Notes: generated from the sequence alone by a model not told the origin. A DNA stretch of 52,419 nt from Sphingopyxis sp. L1A2A (GCF_005502465.1 NZ_SCOT01000020.1:1-52419); one strand, 5' to 3'; shown: positions 8,117 to 17,856, numbered from the stretch's first letter. A program made the numbers and translations.

Positions 8117-8513
8117 GCGCGCCCCATGTAGGGGCGCGGGCGCGGAACGCCAAGCGAGTCTCGCGGTTCATCGCTGTTCTCGCCCGTTCGTCATTCCGGC
8201 GAAAGCGGGAATGACGAAGGTGGGTGATGTCCGCTCTCCACCCCAAAGCTGCGATCCGCGCTCAAAAAAAATGCTGTCCTACATTATTCCGCTGTGCCAG
8301 CCTTCGTCTCAGCTCTTTTAATTCACAGGCAAAAGCGGTCGCCGCCCGGATTGCGGACACGGCCAAGAACCGGTCGCCATGTGTCCACCGAACACAACAA
8401 ATCGGGCGCTGCACTAGGCTGAACTTTCCTGAACTTTGGCGTGATGGCCGGTCCATGCGCCGACCGGATCGCAGCCCCAAAGCCGACATCGCGACCCCAC
8501 CGTCCGAATCCGA
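8117..8513. other. Non-coding stretch upstream of the SPFH gene
   Basis: About 400 bp with no convincing reading frame on either strand. It contains one short family A hairpin (8189-8217) and an A-run (about 8265-8272). The rest shows no RNA fold or motif that I can recognise. Confidence 0.6.
8189..8217. repeat. Short family A hairpin
   Basis: CGTCATTCCGGCGAAAGCGG followed by GAATGACGA forms a compact hairpin and is a truncated relative of the elements at 2224-2296, 9730-9802 and 38749-38822. It is downstream of nothing on the plus strand and just upstream of the ABC exporter start. Confidence 0.7.
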
Positions 8514-8560
8514 TTGACCCGCATCATTTTCGATATAAATATGATATCATCTTTATATCG
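8514..8560 (+). promoter_or_regulatory. Promoter overlaid by a 30-bp palindrome
   Basis: A -35-like TTGACC (8514-8519) is followed after 16 bp by TAAATA. This -10-like box lies inside a near-perfect 30-bp palindrome at 8531-8560: arms CGATATAAA and TTTATATCG around the core ATGATATCAT, with one mismatched pair (8540/8551). GGAGGG follows, then the SPFH start at 8575. The layout predicts tight repression by a dimeric regulator; the regulator is unknown. Confidence 0.65.
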
Positions 8561-8574
8561 AGTCGGAGGGTAAG

Positions 8575-9477
8575 ATGGTTGATGGAGGGACTCCCGCGCT
8601 GAACCGCAGTCGCGAAACGCGCGCGCTGACGCAGAGCGGTTATCTGATGCTGCTGATCTGGATGCTGCTGCTGGGCGTCGCGGCGTGGGCGGGGATCAGC
8701 AATGCCACCGCCGAATACCAGGTCGCGTGGAAATGGGCGGTCGTCGCGCTGTCGGCGATCGTCGGCTTTCTGATCCTGTGCGGCTTTTACATGATCAACC
8801 CCAATGAAGCCGCGGCGATCCAGCTGTTCGGCGCGTACAAGGGCACCGATCGCGCGGAGGGGCTGCGCTGGGTGCTGCCGTGGCTGATGCGCAAAAAGAT
8901 CGCGGTGCGCGCCAACAACGTCATTTCGGACAAGATCAAGGTCAACGATTTGCGCGGCAATCCGATCGAGATGGCGGCGCAGGTCGTGTGGCGCGTCACC
9001 GACACCGCGCAGGCTTTGTTCGACGTCGATGATTACAAGGAATTCGTAATGGCGCAGATCGAGGCCGCGGTGCGCTCAATCGGCTCACGCTACCCCTATG
9101 ACGACATCGAACATCAGGAAGTCACGCTGCGCGGCAACCATGAGGAGGTCGGGGTCGAGCTGCGCAAGGCGCTGATCGAGCGGTTGGACGTCGCCGGGAT
9201 CACCGTCGACGAATGCGGGCTGACCCACCTCGCCTATGCACAGGAAATCGCGGGCGCGATGCTGCGCCGCCAGCAGGCCGAAGCGGTGATCGCGGCGCGC
9301 AAGAAACTGGTCGAGGGCGCGGTGACGATGGTCGAAATGGCGCTGACCCAATTGTCCGAAAAGGGCGTCGTCGACCTCGACGACGAGCGCAAGGCGGTGA
9401 TGGTGTCGAACCTGATGGTCGTGCTGTGCGGCGAACGCGACACCCAGCCTGTGGTGAACGCCGGCTCGCTCTACTGA
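8575..9477 (+). CDS. SPFH/band-7 domain membrane protein
   Basis: A 300-residue inner-membrane scaffold protein of the stomatin/prohibitin/flotillin superfamily. Two hydrophobic segments lie at about residues 21-40 and 53-75. A band-7 domain follows ([19 protein letters not shown] through [19 protein letters not shown]), with a helical C-terminal tail rich in [15 protein letters not shown]. The substrate or partner is not evident. It is followed after 17 bp by a small ribbon-helix-helix protein, probably in one operon. The promoter is covered by a 30-bp palindrome, so expression is likely tightly switched. The N-terminus [25 protein letters not shown] is preceded by GGAGGG. Confidence 0.88.
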   Translation: MVDGGTPALNRSRETRALTQSGYLMLLIWMLLLGVAAWAGISNATAEYQVAWKWAVVALSAIVGFLILCGFYMINPNEAAAIQLFGAYKGTDRAEGLRWVLPWLMRKKIAVRANNVISDKIKVNDLRGNPIEMAAQVVWRVTDTAQALFDVDDYKEFVMAQIEAAVRSIGSRYPYDDIEHQEVTLRGNHEEVGVELRKALIERLDVAGITVDECGLTHLAYAQEIAGAMLRRQQAEAVIAARKKLVEGAVTMVEMALTQLSEKGVVDLDDERKAVMVSNLMVVLCGERDTQPVVNAGSLY

Positions 9478-9494
9478 GCCGTCCGGTGAGATAG

Positions 9495-9701
9495 ATGATG
9501 CCCGCGTCCGCCAAAAAAGCCTTTGCTCTCCGTCTCGACCCCGCGCTCTACGCGGCGGTCGAGCGGCTGGCGGCGGACGAACTGCGCAGCGCCAATGCCG
9601 AGATCGAAATACTGCTGCGCGAGGCGCTGGCACGGCGCGGGGTGAAGCCCAAGGCCGCCGCACCCGCGCGGCGCGGGCGACCGCCGAAAGCGAACGGTTG
9701 A
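9495..9701 (+). CDS. Small ribbon-helix-helix (Arc-like) protein
   Basis: A 68-residue basic protein. Residues about 7-48 (KAFALRLDPALYAAVERLAA, then NAEIEILLREAL) fit an Arc/MetJ-type beta-helix-helix DNA-binding fold. A Lys/Arg/Ala/Pro-rich tail follows (KPKAAAPARRGRPPKANG) with an AT-hook-like RRGRPPK. It lies 17 bp downstream of the SPFH gene and is likely cotranscribed. It could bind the palindrome at 8531-8560 to autoregulate the pair, but nothing proves it. There are two adjacent start codons (9495 or 9498). Confidence 0.75.
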   Translation: MMPASAKKAFALRLDPALYAAVERLAADELRSANAEIEILLREALARRGVKPKAAAPARRGRPPKANG

Positions 9702-9729
9702 AGCGTAACAAGCTGCGACATCCCTCTTT

Positions 9730-9802
9730 CGTCATTCTCGCGAAAGCGGGAACCCAGCGAGCCAGCGCACGACCTGGGTTCCCGCTTTCGCGGGAATGAC
9801 GA
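9730..9802. repeat. Family A inverted repeat
   Basis: GTCATTCTCGCGAAAGCGGG and AACCCAGCGAGCCAGCG are mirrored by CCTGGGTTCCCGCTTTCGCG and GGAATGAC, giving a long stem between the ribbon-helix-helix gene and rpe. It is closely similar to 38749-38822. Confidence 0.85.
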
Positions 9803-9920
9803 TGGATGAATATCGAGGGGCTTAATGTCCCGTATTCGGTCGTTGCTCGCCGTCAGACAGCTTTTCCACCGATAGCGTCCGCGCCCCGCTTGCCCCACCA
9901 GTAGTTGATGGTTAAGGCCG

Positions 9921-10598
9921 ATGGTCATGACTAGTACCCTCGCCCCCGTCCGTATTGCCCCGTCGATTCTGAGCGCCGATTTCGCCGCGCTGGGGCAGGA
10001 AGTGCGCGCGATCGAGGTTGCGGGCGCCGACTGGGTCCATATCGACGTGATGGACGGCCATTTTGTCCCCAATCTGACGATCGGCCCGGCGGTGGTCAAA
10101 GCGCTGCGCTCGCATAGCGCCCTGCCCTTCGACGTCCATCTGATGATTTCGCCGGTCGATCATTTCCTCGACGCCTTTGCCGCGGCGGGCGCCGACATCA
10201 TCACCGTGCACCCCGAAGCAGGGCCGCATATCCATCGCAGCATCCAGCACATCAAATCGCTGGGCAAGCAGGCAGGGGTGTCGCTCAATCCCGCGACCCC
10301 GGCAAAGATGCTCGACTATCTGATCGACGACATCGACCTGGTGCTGATCATGAGCGTCAATCCGGGGTTCGGTGGCCAGAGCTTCATCACCAGCCAGCTG
10401 CGCAAGATCGAAGCGGTGCGCAAGATGATCGACAAGACCGGCCGCGACATCCGGCTGGAGGTCGATGGCGGCATCGATGCTGCGACCGCACCGCTGGCGA
10501 TCGCCGCGGGCGCCGATGTGCTGGTGGCGGGGACCGCGACCTTCAAGGGCGGCCCGGATGCCTATGCCGACAATATCCGGCGGCTGCGGGGCGCCTGA
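9921..10598 (+). CDS. rpe: Ribulose-phosphate 3-epimerase
   Basis: Interconverts ribulose-5-phosphate and xylulose-5-phosphate in the pentose phosphate pathway. It is a 225-residue TIM barrel. Conserved segments are [39 protein letters not shown], the metal/phosphate site [13 protein letters not shown], and LEVDGGI with VAGTATF at the C-terminus. Length is normal for the family. The start may be 9921 or 9927 ([13 protein letters not shown]). The heparinase-like gene begins 3 bp after its stop, so the two are probably cotranscribed. Confidence 0.96.
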   Translation: MVMTSTLAPVRIAPSILSADFAALGQEVRAIEVAGADWVHIDVMDGHFVPNLTIGPAVVKALRSHSALPFDVHLMISPVDHFLDAFAAAGADIITVHPEAGPHIHRSIQHIKSLGKQAGVSLNPATPAKMLDYLIDDIDLVLIMSVNPGFGGQSFITSQLRKIEAVRKMIDKTGRDIRLEVDGGIDAATAPLAIAAGADVLVAGTATFKGGPDAYADNIRRLRGA

Positions 10599-10601
10599 CC
10601 G

Positions 10602-12380
10602 ATGGAGGGGAGACCGTTAACTTCGGCCCCTGCCGACCCGCCGCTCGACCTGGCTGACGACGCGCCGCCGATCGACGATTCGATCGAGCCCGGCAAACGG
10701 CTGATCCGCCTGCCCGCCGACAAGGGGCTGTCGCTCGGCGATCGCGTCGCCAATGCGATCACCCGGCTGACCTGGCGCACGCCGCTCCACGCCTTTCGCC
10801 TGAAAGGCCGCTTTCCGCTCAAATTGCTGGGGGTGCCGACCGACCCGGTGCCCGGCGACCCCCGCGCCGGGACCGCGATCCGCGCCGGCCATTTCCTCCA
10901 CCGCGGGTTAAAGCTGCCGCTCGGCGAGCTCGATTTTGCCGCGCTCGACGTCGCGCCGACCTTTGCCGATTATCTGCACAGCTTTGCCTGGCTGCGCGAC
11001 CTTGGTGCCACCGGCACCCGCGCCGACGGGGTGCCGATCGCCGAAGCGGTCGTCCGCCACTGGCTCGGCACCCACGGCGAGACGGTGAGCGAACCGGCGT
11101 GGAAGGCCGACAACACCGCGTGGCGCATCCTGTTCTGGGCGAGCCACGCGCCGCTGATCCTGTCGTCGAGCGACCTGGTCTATCGCTCGGCGGTGCTCAA
11201 CCACCTCGCGCGCGCCGCACGCCACCTCGACCGTGTCGCCGACAAGACGCGCCCCGGCACCGGCCAGATGGTCGCGTGGGTCGGCATCGTCGCCGCGTCG
11301 CTGCTGATGCCCGGCGGCGAGCCGCGGCAGATCTTTGGCGAAGCGGGGCTGCGCAAGGTGCTCGAGACGAGCTTCTATGCCGACGGCGGCAATATCTCGC
11401 GCTCGCCGCAGGCGCAGCTCGACGCGATCATGGCGCTGTCGATGCTTGCCAAGGTTTATGACATGCGCCGGATGGAAGTCCCGCCCTTCGTGCAGGAAGT
11501 GCTGACGCGCGCGGTCCCGGCGCTGCTCGGGCTGCTCCACAGCGACGGCGGCATGGGCAGCTGGCAGGGCAGCGGCGCAACGTCGGCGGCCTATGTCCAG
11601 GCGATCGTCGCCGCAAGCGGAGTGCGCACCCGGCCGCTGAAGCAGGCGCGCGACTGGGGCTATCAGCGGCTGGTCGCGAACAAGGTCGTGCTGCTGACCG
11701 ACGCGGCGCCGCCCCCGATCGCGCGGGTGACCGAGGCGGGCTGCGCCTCAACGCTGGCGTTCGAGCTGTCCGACGGCGACGAGCGCATCGTCGTAAATTG
11801 CGGCGGTGCGGCGCTGACCGGGGCGACGATCCCCGCCGACCTGGCGCGCGGCCTCCGCACCACCGCGGCGCATTCGACCTTGATCCTGGCCGACACCAAT
11901 TCGACCGCGATTCTGGCCAGCGGGTCACTGGGCCGCGGGGTGACCGAGGTCGAGCTCGACCGGCGCGAGACGCCGCAGGGCAGCCGCGTCGAGATGAGCC
12001 ACGACGGCTATGCGCGGCGCCACGGGCTGATCCACCGCCGCCTGCTGATCCTGTCCCCCAACGGGCGCGAGCTACGCGGCGAGGACATGCTGCTGCCCGC
12101 CCCGCGCACCCGGCGCAAGGGCGACAAAGGGTTCGCGCTGCGCTTTCACCTTGGCCGCCACATTTCGGCGAGCCTGACCGCCGACAAGCTGGGCGCGCTG
12201 CTGCGTATCAACGGCGGGCCGCTGTGGCAGTTTCGCACCTCAGAGGGCGCGCTGAGCGTCGAGGAAAGCCTGTGGGTCGACGGCGAAGGCCGCCCGCACC
12301 CCACCGAACAGCTGGTCGTCACCGGCACCGCGCCGGCGGGCGGCGCGAGCATCGGCTGGATTTTCAAGCATATCGGGTAG
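10602..12380 (+). CDS. Heparinase II/III-family protein
   Basis: A 592-residue protein. The N-terminal half is a helical toroid-like domain (FADYLHSFAWLRDLG, WRILFWASHAPLI, and YADGGNISRSPQAQL as the typical catalytic-region motif). The C-terminal half is a beta-sandwich (HSTLILADTNS, EMSHDGYARRHGLIHRR) as in heparinase II/III-like lyases. This family often sits next to purH in alphaproteobacteria; here a receptor/phytase pair lies between. There is no obvious signal peptide. The polysaccharide substrate is unknown. Upstream of ATG 10602 the Shine-Dalgarno sequence is weak, but the start abuts the rpe stop. Confidence 0.85.
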   Translation: MEGRPLTSAPADPPLDLADDAPPIDDSIEPGKRLIRLPADKGLSLGDRVANAITRLTWRTPLHAFRLKGRFPLKLLGVPTDPVPGDPRAGTAIRAGHFLHRGLKLPLGELDFAALDVAPTFADYLHSFAWLRDLGATGTRADGVPIAEAVVRHWLGTHGETVSEPAWKADNTAWRILFWASHAPLILSSSDLVYRSAVLNHLARAARHLDRVADKTRPGTGQMVAWVGIVAASLLMPGGEPRQIFGEAGLRKVLETSFYADGGNISRSPQAQLDAIMALSMLAKVYDMRRMEVPPFVQEVLTRAVPALLGLLHSDGGMGSWQGSGATSAAYVQAIVAASGVRTRPLKQARDWGYQRLVANKVVLLTDAAPPPIARVTEAGCASTLAFELSDGDERIVVNCGGAALTGATIPADLARGLRTTAAHSTLILADTNSTAILASGSLGRGVTEVELDRRETPQGSRVEMSHDGYARRHGLIHRRLLILSPNGRELRGEDMLLPAPRTRRKGDKGFALRFHLGRHISASLTADKLGALLRINGGPLWQFRTSEGALSVEESLWVDGEGRPHPTEQLVVTGTAPAGGASIGWIFKHIG

Positions 12381-12401
12381 GGAAGCGGCGTCACGCCGCT
12401 C

Positions 12402-12442
12402 TCGTCATTGCGAGGAGCGAAGCGACGAAGCAATCCAGAGCG
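12402..12442. repeat. Half copy of the family B repeat
   Basis: CGTCATTGCGAGGAGCGAAG, CGACGAAGCAATCCAGAGCG: only the left arm of the element seen at 6210-6289 and 17857-17939. It lies between convergent ends of the heparinase-like gene and the TonB receptor gene. Confidence 0.7.
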
Positions 12443-12491
12443 GCGAGGACAGCCGGCGCCCAAAGGGACTGAACGCCGGCTGCCTAGTGGC

Positions 12492-14849
12492 TTAGAAAGC
12501 GTAACGCGCCATCAGCTGGAACACCGGGCCGGCCTTTTCGCTTTCCAGTTCATATTCGTCGAACGTGCCCGTGCTCTGGGTATCGATCGTCGTGAATTTG
12601 TTGAACACTTCGCGCTTCGCGCCGTTCAACAGGTTCGAACCTACGGCGCGGATCGTGAAACTTTTGCCAAAACGCTTTTCGACGAAGATTTCCAGATCGG
12701 CGCCATAGCTGGTGAACACCTCTTCACCGACGGTGCGATCAAACGCGCGGCCTTGTTTGCGATAGGTGGCGCCGAACGCCGCGCCGACCGATTTGACGTC
12801 CTGGATAAAGCCGAAATTATAGACATATTTCGACTGGCCGTTGAAGCGGCGCTCACCAAAGTCGTCGGTGATCTCGCTGTCGAGCAAGGACAGGTTGCCG
12901 AAGATGCCGGTGTCGGGCAGCCCGATGAAGCCGAGATCGGTCGAAAGGTCGAACTCGATCCCATAGACTTTGCCGTCGCCGACATTGAAGGGTTGCAGCA
13001 CGAATGTGCCGTCGCCTTCCGATCCCTCTTCCAGCGTGTTGGTCACTTCTATCAGATCCTGCACCTTGCGGTAAAAGACATTGATCCCGACGATGCCCGA
13101 ACGGCCGATGCGCTGTTCATAGCCAAGGTCCGCACCCCACGCCGTTTCGGGGTCGAGCAGCGGGTTGCCGAGCAGGTCGTTGTCGCCGAGCTCGGCCTCG
13201 AGCAGCGCCGGCGACAGAAAGTTGAATTCGGGGCGGCGGCTGGTGCGCGCGACCGAACCGGTGATCCGGCCGCCATTGCCGACGTCGAACTTGAACGACG
13301 CCGACGGCAGAAATTTTTCATAATCATTGGTGAAGCGCGACGCCGGCGGGGTGAGGTCGTCGATCGTCAGGTCGGTGGTTTCGTACCGCACCCCGGCTTC
13401 CCACGCAAAGGCGCCTGCCTTGCCCTCGATCAGGACAAAGCCGTCGAGCCGTTCTTCTTCGATCGAATTCACGCCGCCGGTCGCGGGCACGAAAGCGCCG
13501 AACGTGCGGACGAATTCGGTCGGGTTGCGGGTGAACTGGTCGTAGCCTTGGCGCGTCGCGACGGGCAGATTGTAGCGATCGCGCGGCGCTTCGGTAATCG
13601 CGGTCGAGCGGTCCTTGTCCTGCCAGAAGCCGCCGAAGATCAGCCTGGTGTCTTCGCCCAGATCGAACGCATGCTCGAGCTTGACCGAAAATTCCTTGTC
13701 CTTGATCGCGCTGCGCGTCTGGTCGCCCGTGAAACGCGGTGCCGACCGGTCGAACTCGACCTCATATTCGGTTTCAAACACGTCTTCGTCGAACTGCGAC
13801 AGCCCAAATTTCAGGCTGGTTTCGCCGAGCGACCAGCGGTGCGCGACCTTGCCGTTGACGCTGTAATTGTCCTGATTGATCTTGGCGACATTGGCGTTGT
13901 CGACGGTCAGATTGCCCGGCGGCGTGGCGCGGACCGGCCCGTTGATCGCGGTCAGATCATTATATTCAAAGCTGCGCTCGTTTTCGATCCGGTCGGTGTG
14001 AACGTAAAAGCCGTTGATCGAAAAATCGGTCGTGTCGCCCTTGATGTCATAGGTCGCGTTGAACGAATAATCCTTGCCATCCCGGGTATCGACCTGGTCC
14101 TCGCGATTGTCGAATATGGGAACATTGGTCGGATCGCCGTTGGCATCTTCCTGATTGGCGTAGCGCAGCGAGAATTTCTTTTTGGGATTGTGCCGACCCT
14201 GGAAATTGGCGCCGAGCAAGAAACGGCCCGGACCAAGCGCCCCGCCGATGACGCCGCCGACGCTGGGTTCGAGCTCCTTGTCGTCGAAATAGAGGCCGCC
14301 GGCGCGCAGGTATCCGCCATCGAGTTCATACCCATCGCGCAGTTTGATATTCAGCGTGCCCGCCACCGCATCGCCCGACCGACGCGCCGACGATGAGCGG
14401 ACAATTTCGACCCGCTCGATCAGCTCGGCAGGGATACGATCGAGAAAGAAGCTGCGGTCGGCGTTCGATCCCGGCACCTTTTCGCCATTGATCAGGATCT
14501 GGGTGTAGCCCGGCGGCAGACCGCGCAACCGCGCCCCGTCGCTTTCGATGACGTCGGACAGAAAGGTCACCGACGGCACGCGCTTCAACGCGTCACCCGC
14601 GGTCAGCGGTTCGAAGCGCTGGAAAAATTCGCTGTCATAGGTGAGGATCGGTTCGGCCTGATCGTCATTGCGGTTGCGATAGCCGATGCTGCCGAGCACG
14701 ACGATGTCCTGCGACGTCGTGATCGTGCCGTCCTCATTCTGGATCGGTGCCATATCCTGTGCCGCGTCCTGCGCGGCGGCGGGGGTCGCGGCGAGCGCCG
14801 CGGCAAGCGCCAGCGCGGCGGCAGAATGCAGGTTGAAAGCTCGAATCAT
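12492..14849 (-). CDS. TonB-dependent outer-membrane receptor (phytase-linked)
   Basis: A 785-residue outer-membrane receptor. It has a signal peptide ending ATPAAAQD, a TonB box-like segment near SQDIVVLGS, and a plug domain (FEPLTAGDALKRVPSVTFLS, LPPGYTQILINGEKVPGS, IPAELIERVEIVRSSSARRS). A 22-strand-type barrel follows, ending in a C-terminal aromatic (MARYAF). It is divergent from a beta-propeller phytase and shares with it a Pho-box-like array. Uptake of phytate, its degradation products or a phosphate-containing ligand is therefore the likely role, although the ligand is inferred from context only. Confidence 0.88.
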   Translation of the reverse strand: MIRAFNLHSAAALALAAALAATPAAAQDAAQDMAPIQNEDGTITTSQDIVVLGSIGYRNRNDDQAEPILTYDSEFFQRFEPLTAGDALKRVPSVTFLSDVIESDGARLRGLPPGYTQILINGEKVPGSNADRSFFLDRIPAELIERVEIVRSSSARRSGDAVAGTLNIKLRDGYELDGGYLRAGGLYFDDKELEPSVGGVIGGALGPGRFLLGANFQGRHNPKKKFSLRYANQEDANGDPTNVPIFDNREDQVDTRDGKDYSFNATYDIKGDTTDFSINGFYVHTDRIENERSFEYNDLTAINGPVRATPPGNLTVDNANVAKINQDNYSVNGKVAHRWSLGETSLKFGLSQFDEDVFETEYEVEFDRSAPRFTGDQTRSAIKDKEFSVKLEHAFDLGEDTRLIFGGFWQDKDRSTAITEAPRDRYNLPVATRQGYDQFTRNPTEFVRTFGAFVPATGGVNSIEEERLDGFVLIEGKAGAFAWEAGVRYETTDLTIDDLTPPASRFTNDYEKFLPSASFKFDVGNGGRITGSVARTSRRPEFNFLSPALLEAELGDNDLLGNPLLDPETAWGADLGYEQRIGRSGIVGINVFYRKVQDLIEVTNTLEEGSEGDGTFVLQPFNVGDGKVYGIEFDLSTDLGFIGLPDTGIFGNLSLLDSEITDDFGERRFNGQSKYVYNFGFIQDVKSVGAAFGATYRKQGRAFDRTVGEEVFTSYGADLEIFVEKRFGKSFTIRAVGSNLLNGAKREVFNKFTTIDTQSTGTFDEYELESEKAGPVFQLMARYAF

Positions 14850-14916
14850 GTGTCATAACCCCCTTGATCGTTGCCGGGCCTCTAGGGGGGCCATGTGACA
14901 GTTTGCGGCGAGCCGC

Positions 14917-14945
14917 ATGACGTTTAAATGACGCTTAAGTGACGG
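14917..14945. promoter_or_regulatory. Pho-box-like array of three 11-bp direct repeats
   Basis: TGACG recurs at 14918, 14929 and 14940, exactly 11 bp apart, with AT-rich spacers (TTTAAA, CTTAAG). On the other strand it reads CGTCACTTAAG then CGTCATTTAAA, resembling PhoB boxes (GTCAY plus 4 AT-rich bases per 11-bp unit). It lies between the divergent receptor and phytase genes. Binding by PhoB is inferred. Confidence 0.65.
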
Positions 14946-15032
14946 AAATATTGTGGGATTGACGCCGCCGGAGTTTGCTGGGACGGGGCGCGCCAATCGC
15001 CATTGGCGCCATCGGGAACAGGGGAAATCGTC

Positions 15033-16058
15033 ATGACCGCCGTCCGCACATCGAAGCTGCTGACTTCGTTCGCTTTTGCATCACTGCTGAGCGGATGCGC
15101 TGGACAAGCGGCGCCCGTCATCACCGGCCTGCCGCCGGTGGCGGTCACCGCGAGCGGCGAGACCGCGCCGGTCGGCACCGGCCGCGCCGATGCCGCCGAC
15201 GATCCGGGAATCTGGGTCGACCCCGCCAATCCCGGCCGCGCGCTGATTGTCGCCACCGACAAGAAAGCCGGGCTGCACGTCTATGACCTGACCGGCAAGG
15301 ATCTGGCGTTTCTGAAAAGCGGCCTGGTCAACAATGTCGATATCGTCGGCGATATCGTTGTCGCGAGCGACCGCAACGACGGGCTGAACGCGCATCTGGC
15401 GGTCTACCGCCTCGACGGCGCCAAACCGGCGCTGACCGCGCTGGGCCGCGCCGCGGCGGGCAGCGGCGAAGCCTATGGCCTGTGCCTGAAGAAGAGCGCG
15501 CCGGGCACGCCGATCACCGCGGCGCTGATCGTCAAGGACGGCACGGTGCGCGTCGGGACGCTGACGGTCGATGGCACGCCCAGCTTCACAGTGCAGTGGG
15601 AGCACAAGATTGCAACCCAGTCCGAAGGCTGTGTGTTCGACGGCGACACGCTGTATGTCGGCGAAGAAGTCGGGGGGCTATGGGAGCTGAAACAGGACGG
15701 CGAGGGCGCCGCAGCGCGGCTGGTCGCGCCGATCGACAACCAGCGGCTCGTCGCCGACCTCGAAGGGCTGGCGACGATCGATCACAAGGATCAGCGCTAC
15801 CTGATCGCGTCGAGCCAGGGTGATAACGCCTATGCGGTGTTCCGCCTGCCGTCGGTCGAATATGTCGGACGCTTTGCGGTGACCGCCGGCGCATTCGGCG
15901 CGACGAGCGAAACCGACGGGATCGAGGCCGTCGCAGGCAATTTCGGCCCCGCCTATCCCGACGGCCTCTTTCTGGCGCAGGACGGCGACAACGCGCCCAA
16001 GGCCCAGAATTTCAAGCTGGTGCGCTGGGACCAGATCGCGGCGGCGCTGGGGCTTTAA
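15033..16058 (+). CDS. Beta-propeller phytase (3-phytase), lipoprotein
   Basis: A 341-residue secreted phytase that would hydrolyse inositol hexakisphosphate, using calcium. The lipobox LLSGC near residue 21 predicts attachment to a membrane in the periplasm. Propeller-blade motifs include ADDPGIWVDPANP, VATDKKAGLHVYDLTG, VASDRNDGLNAHLAVYR, SEGCVFDGDTLYVGEE and VADLEGLATI, typical of the family. Start 15033 is chosen because GGGGAAATCGTC precedes it and the signal sequence begins there; the ATG at 15003 would add 10 residues. It is divergent from the TonB receptor and probably coregulated by phosphate. Confidence 0.92.
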   Translation: MTAVRTSKLLTSFAFASLLSGCAGQAAPVITGLPPVAVTASGETAPVGTGRADAADDPGIWVDPANPGRALIVATDKKAGLHVYDLTGKDLAFLKSGLVNNVDIVGDIVVASDRNDGLNAHLAVYRLDGAKPALTALGRAAAGSGEAYGLCLKKSAPGTPITAALIVKDGTVRVGTLTVDGTPSFTVQWEHKIATQSEGCVFDGDTLYVGEEVGGLWELKQDGEGAAARLVAPIDNQRLVADLEGLATIDHKDQRYLIASSQGDNAYAVFRLPSVEYVGRFAVTAGAFGATSETDGIEAVAGNFGPAYPDGLFLAQDGDNAPKAQNFKLVRWDQIAAALGL

Positions 16059-16061
16059 CAT

Positions 16062-16167
16062 CCGCCGCCCCCGCGAAGGGCGTTTCAGAGTCACGCGCCT
16101 CTGAACGCGGCCGCCATAGGCGTAACGCAAGGTTGCCAGCGGCCCCGCCTTCGCGGGGGCGACGATG
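16062..16167. repeat. Intergenic inverted repeat, family F
   Basis: CGCCGCCCCCGCGAAGGGCG and TTTCAGAG TCACGCGCCTCTGAA on the left, and GCCCCGCCTTCGCGGGGGCG on the right. A partly self-complementary element lies between the phytase and purH genes. The outer arms (CCCCCGCGAAGG/CCTTCGCGGGGG) pair well. Confidence 0.65.
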
Positions 16168-16236
16168 CTTGCTCTTGTGGAGCGACCCGCCTAGGGGGGC
16201 GGCGTCTTTCCCATCCTGCAAAGGCCGCCCTTTCCC

Positions 16237-17829
16237 ATGACCGACCTGATTCCCGTCCGTCGCGCCCTCTTGTCCGTCAGCGACAAGGCCGGGCTGACCG
16301 AGCTTGCCGCCGCCCTCGTCAAACATGGCGTCGAACTGGTGTCGACCGGCGGGACCGCCAAGGCGCTGCGCGAAGCGGGTCACAATGTCCTCGACGTCGC
16401 CGACCTCACCGGCTTTCCCGAGATGATGGACGGCCGCGTCAAGACGCTGCACCCGACCGTCCACGGCGGCATCCTGGCAGTGCGCGACGACGCGGCGCAT
16501 GTCGCGGCGATGGAAGAACATGGCATCGGCGCGATCGATCTGGTCGTCGTCAACCTCTACCCCTTCGCGGCGACCGTCGCGAAGGGCGCAGCGCGGGACG
16601 AGATCATCGAGAATATCGACATCGGCGGTCCCGCGATGGTGCGCTCATCGGCCAAGAACCACGCCTTTGTCGGCATCGTCACCGAGCCCGAGGACTATGC
16701 CGCGGTGATCGCCGAGATGGACGCCAACGGCGGCGCAACCACGCTGGGCTTACGCAAACGCCTCGCCGCAACGGCGTTCGCGCACACCGCGACGTATGAC
16801 GGGATGATCGCGAGCTGGTTCGCCTTTGCCGATCAGGGCAAGCTGTTCCCCGATACGCTGCCGCTGACCGCCAAGCTGCAAGCCGAGCTGCGCTATGGCG
16901 AGAATCCGCACCAGCAAGCGGCGCTCTACCTGCCCGCCGGTCCGGCCGCGCGCGGCATTGCACAGGCCGAACAGGTGCAGGGCAAGGAGCTCAGCTACAA
17001 CAATATCAACGACGCCGACGCGGCGCTCGAACTGGTCGCCGAATTCCGCGCAGCCGACCCGACCTGCGTCATCGTCAAGCACGCCAACCCCTGCGGCGTC
17101 GCCACCGCGGCGACGATCGCCGAGGCCTATGACGCGGCGCTGAAATGCGACGATGTCTCGGCGTTCGGCGGCATCATCGCGGTCAACCGGCCGCTCGACG
17201 GCGCGACCGCCGAAGCGATCAGCAGCATCTTTACCGAGGTTGTCTGCGCTCCCGACGCCGACGCCGATGCGCGCGCGGTGTTCGCGAAGAAGAAGAATTT
17301 GCGCCTGTTGCTGACCGGCGAGCTGCCCGATCCGGCGCGCGGCGGGCTGATGATGAAGACGATCGCCGGCGGCTGGCTGGTCCAGAGCCGCGACAATGGC
17401 CGCATCACCCGCGCCGACCTGAGAATCGTCACCGACCGGGCGCCGACCGAGGAGGAGCTGGCCGACGCGCTGTTCGCATGGACGATCGCCAAGCATGTGA
17501 AGTCGAACGCGATCGTTTATGCCAAGGGCGGATCGACCGCGGGCATCGGCGCCGGGCAGATGAACCGCCGCGACAGCGCGCGGATCGCCGCGGTGAAGGC
17601 ACGCGAAGCCGCCGAATCGCATGGCTGGGCAGAAGCCCGCACCGTCGGCAGCGCGGTGGCGAGCGATGCTTTTTTCCCCTTCGCCGACGGCCTGCTGGCG
17701 GCGGTCGAGGCGGGCGCGACCTGCGTCATCCAGCCGGGCGGGTCGATCCGCGACGATGAGGTGATCGCCGCGGCGAACGACGCGGGACTGGCGATGGTGT
17801 TCACCGGGATGCGGCATTTCAGGCATTAG
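16237..17829 (+). CDS. purH: Bifunctional AICAR formyltransferase/IMP cyclohydrolase
   Basis: Catalyses the last two steps of IMP synthesis. The 530-residue protein has an N-terminal MGS-like cyclohydrolase domain of about 145 residues ([43 protein letters not shown] [16 protein letters not shown]). The C-terminal AICAR transformylase domain follows ([41 protein letters not shown]). The C-terminus FTGMRHFRH is typical. Length is normal. It stands alone, followed by repeats. Confidence 0.97.
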   Translation: MTDLIPVRRALLSVSDKAGLTELAAALVKHGVELVSTGGTAKALREAGHNVLDVADLTGFPEMMDGRVKTLHPTVHGGILAVRDDAAHVAAMEEHGIGAIDLVVVNLYPFAATVAKGAARDEIIENIDIGGPAMVRSSAKNHAFVGIVTEPEDYAAVIAEMDANGGATTLGLRKRLAATAFAHTATYDGMIASWFAFADQGKLFPDTLPLTAKLQAELRYGENPHQQAALYLPAGPAARGIAQAEQVQGKELSYNNINDADAALELVAEFRAADPTCVIVKHANPCGVATAATIAEAYDAALKCDDVSAFGGIIAVNRPLDGATAEAISSIFTEVVCAPDADADARAVFAKKKNLRLLLTGELPDPARGGLMMKTIAGGWLVQSRDNGRITRADLRIVTDRAPTEEELADALFAWTIAKHVKSNAIVYAKGGSTAGIGAGQMNRRDSARIAAVKAREAAESHGWAEARTVGSAVASDAFFPFADGLLAAVEAGATCVIQPGGSIRDDEVIAAANDAGLAMVFTGMRHFRH

Positions 17830-17856
17830 AGCCTGATGAGTTTGAGTTACTGCATT

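Noticed and set aside
12408..12442. tRNA or other small RNA gene
   Set aside because: The sequence is the left arm of the family B repeat, and no cloverleaf or conserved tRNA positions are present. No tRNA was found elsewhere in the window.
12408..14396. Long plus-strand ORF (662 codons) antisense to the TonB receptor
   Set aside because: The minus strand encodes a complete receptor with signal peptide and plug; the opposite frame has no recognisable domain.
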